NCBI GenBank assembly: GCA_040307715.1
Contig: JAWRJC010000102.1
Coordinates: forward strand, 1 to 24,174
DNA length: 24,174 bases
Source of the DNA: RUG13615 sp040307715
GTDB taxonomy: Bacteria > Bacillota > Clostridia > Peptostreptococcales > Anaerovoracaceae
Reading direction: 5' to 3'
The notes under the pieces were generated by a model. The model made no database searches and had not been told where the DNA came from. It saw only the letters and a list, made by a program, of their open reading frames with translations. Both the position numbers and the translations under genes were made by a program. Positions 13,931-21,273 of this stretch are shown here, piece after piece (within the stretch, counting starts at the first letter, position 1; each line of letters begins with the position of its first letter).

Positions 13931-16900
13931 TTGGCAGGATCCTTGAGAAACATCTGCATACCGGACAGAGTGTCAGCATCGAAGACGCTGTCCTGTCGAG
14001 AGACGCGGGGTGCCTGTTCCTTACCGGAACGTCCAACTTCACACCGGACGATACCTGGGAGGAGGCTGTACGCCGCGAGATCCTGGCTGCCGTGCCGGGC
14101 CTTTCCGACGTACGCTTTGAGGTGACGGCTGTATTGCCCGCGCTCGCACTGGAGGACGTGCTTCCTCTGGCGCTGCGTCTCGTACAGGACAACCAGCAGG
14201 ATCCGTGGATGCGCGCCGTGACGCCGGAAGGGCACACCTTTGAAGAGGAAACGCTGTTCCTGAGCGTGATGGGCGACCGCGCTGCTGAGGAACTCGACCG
14301 GACTGCCGGTCCGTATTTCAGCCGCACGGTCAGTGAAGAACTGGGCCGTCCTGTTACGGTGCGGTTCCGTCATAATGAAGAGGCTCAGGAAGAGATCTTT
14401 GCGGACATCCAGGACAGTTTTGACGCGCCGCCTGAGCCGGAGCAACCGGAAGAAGAGAAAAAACGCTCTTTTGCGGACGGGCGCATCAAAGGGCGGTTCA
14501 TCGACCGCCCGCCCATCCCGATGGCGCAGCTGCCGCGCGATGAAGTGCCGGTCACAGTCGCAGGGAGAGTGTTCTCCGTGGAGACGCGCCGCGTGAAGAA
14601 ATCCGAGCGCGCCATGCGGTTCTCCAAAGACAAGGATGATACGTCCACACTCGTGACGCTCTATATGTCGGACAAGACGGAGTCCGTCTGTGTCAAGATG
14701 TTCTGTGACAACAAGGAGTGGGCGGAGATCGAAGGTGTCATGTCGCCCGGCTGTGATATCATCGTCGGCGGCAAACTTGAGCAGGATCAGTTCCTTAAGA
14801 GCATGGTCATCCGTGCCCGCGACATCGGCACCTGGAAAATGCCGGAACGGGAGGATACTTGTGAAAAGAAGCGCATCGAGCTCCACGCGCATACCAAACT
14901 GAGCGCTCTTGACGGGCTTTCCGATCCGCAGGCGCTGGTCAAGCGCGCCGTCAAGTGGGGGCACGAAGCGATCGCCATCACAGACCACGGCGTCGTTCAT
15001 GCGCTGCCCAAAGCGTATGATGCGGGCGGCAGCAAGATCAAGGTCATCCTCGGCACGGAAGGGTATCTGTACGATGACGCCGGGAAGATCGATGAGAACG
15101 GTGAGATCGACTATATGTCCGGCCGCACGTACCACATTGTCGTGCTGGCGAAGAACCTGACAGGGCGAACCAATCTGTACAAACTGATCAGCTATTCGCA
15201 CATGGACTATTTCTATAAAAAACCGCGCCTGCCAAGGTCCGTCCTGCAGAAGCACCGGGAAGGACTGATCCTTGGATCGGCCTGCCAGGCGGGCGAACTG
15301 TATCAGGCGATCGTGAATGGTGCCCCGGAGGAGCAATTGCTCAAAATCGCATCATTCTATGACTATCTGGAAGTGCAGCCGCTGTCGAACAACCACTTTA
15401 TGATCGAGGACCCGCGCTATCCGCTGATCAATTCGGAAGAGGATATCCGCAGCTGCAACAGGAAAGTGCTGGAACTCGGCAAACGGCTCGGCCTGCCGGT
15501 CGTCGCGACCAGTGATACGCACTACATTGATCCGGAAGACAACATTCTCCGCGAGATCATCCGCGCGGGGCAGGGTTACAGCGACATCGGCGGCGATCAT
15601 GGTCTGTATTTCAGAACAACTGACGAGATGCTGCAGGAGTTCTCCTATTTCGGCGAACAGGACTGCTATGATGTGGTCATCGGCGGCCCCGCGAAGGTCG
15701 CGGCGATGTGCGAGAAGATACCGCCTGCACCGGGCAGGGAATTCCCGCGCCCGACCATCAAGGACGCGGATAAGATCCTCAGGGAGAGCTGTGAACAGAA
15801 GATGCGGGAGCGTTACGGGGATCCTGCGCCGCAGGATCTGGTGGAGCGGCTCAACAAGGAACTCGACAGCATCATCGACAACGGATATGCCGTCCTGTAC
15901 GTATCCGCCAAGATGCTGGTCGACAAGTCCAACTCGGACGGCTACATCGTCGGTTCCAGAGGATCGGTCGGTTCGTCCTTCGCGGCGTTCATGTCCGGCA
16001 TCTCCGAAGTCAATCCGCTGGCGGCGCACTACGTATGTCCGCACTGCCGCCACTTCGAATGGGGCGACACGCTGGAGTATGAGTGCGGCGTCGATATGCC
16101 GGACAAGAACTGTCCGGAATGCGGCACCCTGATGGACAGGGACGGCTATTCGATCCCGTTCGAGACCTTCCTCGGCTTCAGCGGCAACAAAGAGCCGGAT
16201 ATCGACCTCAACTTTGCCGGTGAGTATCAGCCGATCGCACAGAAGTACGTCGATGAGATCTTCGGTGCGGAGAACACCTATAAGGCCGGTACTGTCGGCA
16301 CAGTTGCGGAGAAGACCGCGTACGGCTTCATTTCCGCCTACAGTGAAGCGACACACCGGAGCGTCAGCCGGTTTGAAAGGGAACGGCTGGCCAAGGGCTG
16401 CGAGGACGTGAAGCGGACTACCGGACAGCATCCGGGCGGCATCATCGTCGTGCCGGACGGGCATCAGATCTTCGAGGTCACCCCGATCCAGTATCCTGCC
16501 AACAAGAAAGAGTACGGCATCGTCACCACACACTTTGATTATCACAGTTTTGAGGAAGCGCTCCTCAAGCTCGATATCCTCGGTCACGATGGTCCGACCA
16601 TGGTCCGTCTGCTGCACAATTCGACGGGCATCGACCCGCAGACGGTGCGGATCAACGATCCGAAGGTCATGGAGCTGTTCCTCGGGACCAAATCGCTGGA
16701 TATCAAAGATCCGCAGTACCGGTTCACAGACGGCAGTTACGGCATCCCTGAATTCGGGACGCCCATCGCCCGCGGGATGCTCAACGACACACATCCCAAA
16801 CGCATCGGGGATCTGGTCCGCCTGACAGGTCTGGCGCACGGCACCGATGTCTGGTCGGGCAATGCGCAGGATCTGATCAAGAAAGGCGTCGCTACGATGG

Positions 16901-17649
16901 GTGAAGTCATCGCGACCCGTGACGACATCATGACCTATCTGATCGAGAAAGGTCTGCCGAAGGCAGAAGCCTTCGATATTATGGAGCGCGTCAGAAAGGG
17001 CAAGGTCGCCGGCGGCAAGGTCAAGGAGTGGCCGGAGTGGTCGAAAGACATGCGCGAGCACGGCGTGCCGGAGTGGTACATCGGCTCCTGCGAGAAGATC
17101 AAGTACATGTTCCCGCGCGGCCACGCGGCGGCGTACGTCATCATGTCCTGCCGCATCGCGTACTTCAAGATCTACTATCCGCCGCATTTCTACGCGGCCA
17201 GATGCACGACGAAGGTCGAGGACTTCAACTGGGATATCGTGCAGGGCGGGATCCGCATGGTGGAGAGCCGCATGGACGAGATCGATCAGTATCTCGACGA
17301 GGCGCCGCCCGGTAAGACGGTCACCAAAGAGAAGAACGAGAAGACGCTGCTGGAGATCATCTATGAGATGCTCGCAAGAGGCTACGAGTTCGAAGCCCCC
17401 AGTTTCGAGCATTCCGCGGCGGATCATTTCACCGTCCACGACAACAAGGTCGTCGTGTCGCTGAACGCGCTCGAGGGCATCGGCACCAGTGCCGCCCGCT
17501 CGATCATGGAGGCGTACCGGGAGCGGCCGTTCGAGACGGTCGAGGACATCCAGGTCCGCGGTAAGGCGAACAAGACCGCCATCGAAGCACTGCGGAAGAT
17601 CGGCCTGCTTGACGGTATGGACGAGTCCAATCAGCTGTCATTCTTTTAA
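13927..17649 (+). CDS. polC: DNA polymerase III PolC-type, alpha subunit lacking the DEDD exonuclease domain
   Basis: This is the replicative DNA polymerase of Firmicutes, but only 1240 aa against about 1430-1470 usually. The order is: N-terminal domain (1-190), OB-fold (about 205-310), PHP domain (about 318-540), then polymerase. The PHP domain runs straight from GTEGYLYDD (Glu378) through a short linker to TYHIVVLAKN (His403). In canonical PolC a roughly 170-aa DEDD proofreading exonuclease sits there, and no FD.ETTG-like or HNA..D motif occurs anywhere in the protein. PHP ligands seen are H320, H322, D329, H354, E378, H403, C453, D530 and H532. The zinc-finger pairs are CPHC (704-707) and CPEC (729-732). 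Palm Asp residues are D758 and D760 in PDIDLNF and D883 in LDILGHD. The C-terminus QLSFF (1236-1240) is a beta-clamp-binding motif. The frame is intact and the start overlaps the thioesterase stop by 4 nt. It is the last gene of the operon. Confidence 0.95.
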   Translation: MIGRILEKHLHTGQSVSIEDAVLSRDAGCLFLTGTSNFTPDDTWEEAVRREILAAVPGLSDVRFEVTAVLPALALEDVLPLALRLVQDNQQDPWMRAVTPEGHTFEEETLFLSVMGDRAAEELDRTAGPYFSRTVSEELGRPVTVRFRHNEEAQEEIFADIQDSFDAPPEPEQPEEEKKRSFADGRIKGRFIDRPPIPMAQLPRDEVPVTVAGRVFSVETRRVKKSERAMRFSKDKDDTSTLVTLYMSDKTESVCVKMFCDNKEWAEIEGVMSPGCDIIVGGKLEQDQFLKSMVIRARDIGTWKMPEREDTCEKKRIELHAHTKLSALDGLSDPQALVKRAVKWGHEAIAITDHGVVHALPKAYDAGGSKIKVILGTEGYLYDDAGKIDENGEIDYMSGRTYHIVVLAKNLTGRTNLYKLISYSHMDYFYKKPRLPRSVLQKHREGLILGSACQAGELYQAIVNGAPEEQLLKIASFYDYLEVQPLSNNHFMIEDPRYPLINSEEDIRSCNRKVLELGKRLGLPVVATSDTHYIDPEDNILREIIRAGQGYSDIGGDHGLYFRTTDEMLQEFSYFGEQDCYDVVIGGPAKVAAMCEKIPPAPGREFPRPTIKDADKILRESCEQKMRERYGDPAPQDLVERLNKELDSIIDNGYAVLYVSAKMLVDKSNSDGYIVGSRGSVGSSFAAFMSGISEVNPLAAHYVCPHCRHFEWGDTLEYECGVDMPDKNCPECGTLMDRDGYSIPFETFLGFSGNKEPDIDLNFAGEYQPIAQKYVDEIFGAENTYKAGTVGTVAEKTAYGFISAYSEATHRSVSRFERERLAKGCEDVKRTTGQHPGGIIVVPDGHQIFEVTPIQYPANKKEYGIVTTHFDYHSFEEALLKLDILGHDGPTMVRLLHNSTGIDPQTVRINDPKVMELFLGTKSLDIKDPQYRFTDGSYGIPEFGTPIARGMLNDTHPKRIGDLVRLTGLAHGTDVWSGNAQDLIKKGVATMGEVIATRDDIMTYLIEKGLPKAEAFDIMERVRKGKVAGGKVKEWPEWSKDMREHGVPEWYIGSCEKIKYMFPRGHAAAYVIMSCRIAYFKIYYPPHFYAARCTTKVEDFNWDIVQGGIRMVESRMDEIDQYLDEAPPGKTVTKEKNEKTLLEIIYEMLARGYEFEAPSFEHSAADHFTVHDNKVVVSLNALEGIGTSAARSIMEAYRERPFETVEDIQVRGKANKTAIEALRKIGLLDGMDESNQLSFF

Positions 17650-17666
17650 AAGAAAGCAAACAAGCG

Positions 17667-17696
17667 AAAGCCCGGAAGAGAGATCTCCGGGCTTTT
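17667..17696 (+). terminator. Intrinsic terminator of the pyrH-polC operon
   Basis: AAAGCCCGGA (17667-17676) pairs with TCCGGGCTTT (17686-17695), ending in a TTTT tract, 18 nt after the polC stop. Confidence 0.9.
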
Positions 17697-17712
17697 CAGT
17701 ACGCTTTTCGTA

Positions 17713-17742
17713 TTGCTATATAACTGATACGTCCTGTATAAT
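17713..17742 (+). promoter_or_regulatory. Sigma-A-type promoter for the beta-helix protein gene
   Basis: TTGCTA (17713-17718) and a perfect TATAAT (17737-17742) are separated by 18 nt in an AT-rich stretch directly after the polC terminator. Predicted transcription starts near 17749, giving a leader of about 110 nt. Confidence 0.75.
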
Positions 17743-17747
17743 CTGAA

Positions 17748-17807
17748 TGTCAGAAACTAGCAATCGTCTGACAACAGAGCTTGTGATGCCGGCGGAAGCC
17801 GGCACAC
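17748..17807 (+). other. Structured 5' leader: two hairpins, one with a GNRA tetraloop
   Basis: TGTCAG (17748-17753) pairs with CTGACA (17768-17773). The second hairpin pairs GTG (17783-17785) plus TGCCGGC (17787-17793) with GCCGGCA (17798-17804) plus CAC (17805-17807), leaving one bulged A and a GGAA tetraloop of the GNRA type. The element lies between the predicted transcript start and the ribosome binding site. I do not recognise it as a known riboswitch class. Confidence 0.45.
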
Positions 17808-17857
17808 GGACAACGCAGACTGTGTATTTTATGCCGGAGAAAGGAGCGGTGTGGCTC

Positions 17858-20635
17858 ATGAAGCCTTTGATGAAAAAAATCGGCTGTATAGTCCTGATAT
17901 TTGCAATGATGATCACGTTCATTCCGGCAATGAGCCAGGCGGCTTATGCGGATGAAGAGGTTACTGTCGCCGGAACGCAGCAGGATACGGATCCCCCGGA
18001 GATCGACACCGCCGTGATGACTGTCTCACCAAAGACCGCTTCGCCGGGAGATACTGTGACCATCTCTGTCAGAGTGACGGATGCATCGGAGATCGCGGAG
18101 GTATCTTTGTCTCTGCGGTACCCGGACGGAACCGAAGAAACCGGGGTGGTGATGCAGTATAACGAGGAGACTGAGTTATATGAATACGCATTCCCGGTCA
18201 CAGAAGATACCGTGGACGGCGGCTACTGTGTTTACGAATTCGATGCCGCAGATGAAAACGGGAATGAGACCTGCAGCAATATTGAAGCCGAGCCGCTGCA
18301 GTTCACTGTTGCGGGAGCAAGTTCAGAGGAGAACGCACCTCAGATCGATCCGTCGCAGCTGGAAGTGTCCCCGGCGGTCGCCGCAGCAGGAGATACGGTC
18401 AGAGCAGGCGTTGCGGTGACCGACGATACGGGCGTCAGTCAGGTCCTGTTCTACTATATCGATCCGCAAACGGGATCGCGCGCGGAAGCGTACCCCGCGA
18501 GCCGCGATGATTCTGCAGACATGTGGTACGCTGATATTCCGATCACGGAAAGCACGCCTACAGGCGTGTGGCAGCTGGACAGCATTTACGCGAAGGACAT
18601 CTATAATAATGAGACCGAACTGAATGCCCCCGGCACCGGGGCGGATTTTACGGTAAAGAAATCCATTGCAAAGGCAACGGTCTCCATATCAGGAAGCGGT
18701 TCCTTTGCCTATACGGGAGCGGCCATCACGCCGGCGGTCACCGTCACAGACGGCTCTGCCACGCTCACGAAAGGGACCGACTATACTGTGGCGTACGCAA
18801 ACAATACGAATGTCGGTACGGCGACCATCACGATCACGGGCAGCGGGGAATATGCCGGCACAGTCAAAAAGGCTTTCAAAATCACCACGAACTGCCATGT
18901 CAAAGCCCTTTGGGCAAGCCAGCACAATGTGGGCTCCGTATTGTTCAAATGGACCAAGCTCCCCGGTGAATCCGTGAGCGGCTGGGAGGTCCATTACCGC
19001 ACCAAGAAGATCGGCGGCGGGGGATGGAGCAGCTGGACGACCAAGTCGTTCTCCGCGGGGACGATGGAGTTCAGATGCCCGGTCAAGGCGGACTATGTCG
19101 TGGAGATCCATGCGCGCGCCAAGGGCGATAAGAGCTGGAGCCAGGGCATCATCACGACGCCGGCCGGCGGCAAGTACCAGGCGATGAAATATGTTTATGT
19201 CAAGGATGCGGCAACCAACAAGCGTGTCGACAGCGTCACGCTTTATGTCGGAGACACGGTCAGATTGAAGCCGGATTATGAATACCCGGTGGCGGATTAT
19301 ACAAAGAGACCGAGACTGTATCCCACCCATGCGCTGTGGGATCTTGACGCAGCCGGCAAGGCGATGCTGACGATCACAAAACCGGACGGAAGTAAGTATA
19401 CCGGGGGGCTGATCGACGGGGCGGCAACGTTCAAGGCCGTCAAGAAGGGGACGACCACGCTGATCTGCCGGGCGCCGAACGGCAGGACCAAGGTGCTCAC
19501 CGTGACAGTCAAACCGAAGCCTGACGAGTCGGTCCCGAAGAGCATCAACGCGACAGCCGCGCACACGTATACATTCAATGGTAAAATATCAGGCACCGAT
19601 GGCAACGGGAATCCTTGCAATTTGGAGACCGTGCTGGCTTCCGATACAGCTAAGAAGGTGGTGCTTCGCGGAGAAATACAGTTTACCAAGAGGTATCCGG
19701 TCGGCAGCAACACGGAGATCGATGCAACAGGTGCAACGATCTATTCGGCATCCAATGGCGACGGCTGCCTGACCAACGTGGTGGACAGCTACAATTACGA
19801 TGCGGTCAGGAACATCGTGATTAGGGGCGGTACATGGAAGAAAATGGACGGTTTTGAAAAGACCATGTTCCTCTTTGTCCATGGAAGCAATATCCGGATT
19901 GAGGATGTGAAGAGAATTGAGTGTGCTTATAACGGGGGACACTGCATCGAACTGGTGGCTTGCAAGGATGTCATCATAAAGAATTGCCAAGAGCTGGTGA
20001 TGATAGGCGCGAATCCTGCCAACAACGAGGACGAGCCGTTGCAGCTCGATCACGCGTCGCCGTCCACTGCGCCGTCGATCCCGGCAGCTGCGAAAAACCG
20101 GCATGCCTGCCAGAACGTTCAGATCACCGGATCCACGATGGTCGGCGGCAGAGGCCTCTGTGCCGGCCACGGCGGCACGGACAGTGAGAGCCAGCACATT
20201 TACCACAAGAATGTCTGGATCGAGAATAATAAAATCACCGGCGTGTCGTCCGAAGCCTGCGCGATGTTCAATGTCTGCGGCCTGACCGTCACCGGGAATA
20301 CGATCACTGCGAAAGGCGGGAGTGTTGACAAAGTCAATTCTGTTGCGCTCCACGTGCAGATCCCGGAGAAGTCCAAGGCACCTGCCGAGATGGCATCTTC
20401 GACGGTCCTGATTTCCGGGAACACATGCACGGGCGGCCGGAACTGCATACTGGTATACTCTCATTCCGACTATCATTCGAAGTTCGGAACCGTGAAGATC
20501 CTGAATAATACGCTGTATTACAGAGGAAAGGCGGACAGTGCGATCACGACGGGCGGCTGGGACCATAAAGCGGGCAAGTCGTTTGACGCCATCACAAGTC
20601 TTACGGTCTCCGGGAACACGAAGATCAAGAAGTAG
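17858..20635 (+). CDS. Secreted multidomain protein with Ig-like and Fn3-like domains and a right-handed beta-helix
   Basis: The protein is 925 aa. The signal peptide has MKPLMKKIG, a hydrophobic core at about 8-25, and likely cleavage after AYA (residue 31). Two related Ig-like domains follow (about 42-155 and 157-268; both hold SP..A..GDTV and end in an A.D..GNE or A.D.YNNE stretch). Next is an MBG-like domain (271-345) with the LTKGTDYTVAYANNTNVGTA motif, an Fn3-like domain (346-435) and a further Ig-like domain (441-554). The C-terminal part (about 567-925) has repeated V.I.GN/NN rungs of a pectin-lyase-like parallel beta-helix. Such helices often bind or cleave polysaccharides, but no catalytic residues can be assigned. 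There is no LPXTG or transmembrane anchor. ATG 17858 is chosen: AAGGAG (17841-17846) is 11 nt upstream and the signal peptide starts there. An in-frame ATG at 17747 coincides with the predicted transcript start and would precede the signal peptide. Confidence 0.82.
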   Translation: MKPLMKKIGCIVLIFAMMITFIPAMSQAAYADEEVTVAGTQQDTDPPEIDTAVMTVSPKTASPGDTVTISVRVTDASEIAEVSLSLRYPDGTEETGVVMQYNEETELYEYAFPVTEDTVDGGYCVYEFDAADENGNETCSNIEAEPLQFTVAGASSEENAPQIDPSQLEVSPAVAAAGDTVRAGVAVTDDTGVSQVLFYYIDPQTGSRAEAYPASRDDSADMWYADIPITESTPTGVWQLDSIYAKDIYNNETELNAPGTGADFTVKKSIAKATVSISGSGSFAYTGAAITPAVTVTDGSATLTKGTDYTVAYANNTNVGTATITITGSGEYAGTVKKAFKITTNCHVKALWASQHNVGSVLFKWTKLPGESVSGWEVHYRTKKIGGGGWSSWTTKSFSAGTMEFRCPVKADYVVEIHARAKGDKSWSQGIITTPAGGKYQAMKYVYVKDAATNKRVDSVTLYVGDTVRLKPDYEYPVADYTKRPRLYPTHALWDLDAAGKAMLTITKPDGSKYTGGLIDGAATFKAVKKGTTTLICRAPNGRTKVLTVTVKPKPDESVPKSINATAAHTYTFNGKISGTDGNGNPCNLETVLASDTAKKVVLRGEIQFTKRYPVGSNTEIDATGATIYSASNGDGCLTNVVDSYNYDAVRNIVIRGGTWKKMDGFEKTMFLFVHGSNIRIEDVKRIECAYNGGHCIELVACKDVIIKNCQELVMIGANPANNEDEPLQLDHASPSTAPSIPAAAKNRHACQNVQITGSTMVGGRGLCAGHGGTDSESQHIYHKNVWIENNKITGVSSEACAMFNVCGLTVTGNTITAKGGSVDKVNSVALHVQIPEKSKAPAEMASSTVLISGNTCTGGRNCILVYSHSDYHSKFGTVKILNNTLYYRGKADSAITTGGWDHKAGKSFDAITSLTVSGNTKIKK

Positions 20636-20653
20636 GATCTGCCGGGGATTCCA

Positions 20654-20679
20654 AAAAAGGCTTGCAATCAAGCCATTTT
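20654..20679 (+). terminator. Terminator hairpin after the beta-helix gene, possibly bidirectional
   Basis: GGCTTG (20659-20664) pairs with CAAGCC (20669-20674) around CAAT. It is flanked by AAAA upstream and TTTT downstream, so it could act on both strands. It overlaps the -35 box of the next promoter. Confidence 0.65.
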
Positions 20680-20690
20680 GGTGGTAGTAT
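20662..20690 (+). promoter_or_regulatory. Extended -10 promoter for the rimP-nusA-infB operon
   Basis: TTGCAA (20662-20667) and TAGTAT (20685-20690) are 17 nt apart, with TGG at 20682-20684 giving an extended -10. Transcription would start near 20697. Confidence 0.65.
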
Positions 20691-20712
20691 CACTAAGGAT
20701 AAGTTATTGCTG

Positions 20713-20740
20713 AAGGGCGAACCCAAAGGTTCGCTCTTCT
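20713..20740 (+). promoter_or_regulatory. Leader hairpin upstream of rimP
   Basis: A 12-bp stem (20713-20724 with 20729-20740, one G-T pair) with the loop CAAA begins about 16 nt after the predicted transcript start. What follows is only moderately U-rich (TGTAT), so it is more likely a regulatory or stabilising leader hairpin than a full terminator. Its position suggests control of the whole operon, for instance by NusA feedback, which is inference. Confidence 0.5.
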
Positions 20741-20787
20741 GTATAGTGAGAAAAATCGCGAAAGAGCGATTCCGGGAAGGAGAGCCT

Positions 20788-21261
20788 ATGGCATCTAAGA
20801 TCACGGACCGCATCGCCGCGTACATGGAAGGCTTCCCCAAAGAGGAAAGACTCAGCCTGTACCACTGCGAATTCGTCAAGGAAGGTCCGGACCGGTATCT
20901 GCGCGTCTACATCGATGTGGACGAAGACGGCCGGTATGTGAGCACCGATGACTGCGAGAAGGTCAGCAAGTTCCTCGAGGAGCGGCTGGACGCGGACGAC
21001 CCGATCGAGGGGACGTACGTGCTGGAAGTGTCCTCGCCGGGCATGGACCGTCCGCTGATCACCGACGCGCATTACGAAAAGTATATGGGAGAACTCGTCG
21101 ATGTGCGGCTGTACAAGCCTTATGAAGGCGAAAAACTCCTGACCGGGACGCTGGAAGGCAAGACGGCGGAGACTGTTTCGATCCGCCCCGAAGACCGCAA
21201 CGAGGTCATCACCCTGCCGCTCAAGGATGTTGCAAAAGTGCAGCTGGCGGTAGTGCTATAA
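20788..21261 (+). CDS. rimP: Ribosome maturation factor RimP
   Basis: This 157-aa cytosolic protein is needed for late maturation of the 30S subunit. Its N-terminal alpha/beta domain contains the VDEDGRYVSTDDCEKVSKFLEERLD segment region, followed by the hallmark LEVSSPGMDRPL. The C-terminal SH3-like domain ends with LKDVAKVQLA. The length matches the family. ATG 20788 has AAGGAG (20777-20782) 5 nt upstream; longer in-frame extensions would run back through the leader hairpin and are rejected. It is first in the classical rimP-nusA-ylxR-ylxQ-infB operon, with nusA 12 nt downstream. Confidence 0.95.
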   Translation: MASKITDRIAAYMEGFPKEERLSLYHCEFVKEGPDRYLRVYIDVDEDGRYVSTDDCEKVSKFLEERLDADDPIEGTYVLEVSSPGMDRPLITDAHYEKYMGELVDVRLYKPYEGEKLLTGTLEGKTAETVSIRPEDRNEVITLPLKDVAKVQLAVVL

Positions 21262-21273
21262 AGGAGAACAGAA

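Noticed and set aside
13804..15336. Antisense 510-codon open frame over the 5' part of polC
   Set aside because: It is a shadow of a conserved + strand gene, with no start context or domain support.
15352..17439. Antisense 695-codon open frame over polC
   Set aside because: It lies opposite the conserved polymerase domains. Long antisense frames are expected in G+C-rich coding DNA, and the translation is rich in Arg/His/Asp with no recognisable domain.
17748..17857. c-di-GMP-I (GEMM) riboswitch
   Set aside because: Only a GNRA-capped stem is shared; the conserved core sequences around it could not be found by eye.
17747..17857. N-terminal extension of the beta-helix protein from ATG 17747
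   Set aside because: That ATG sits at the predicted transcript start with no ribosome binding site, and would bury the signal peptide 37 residues inside the protein.
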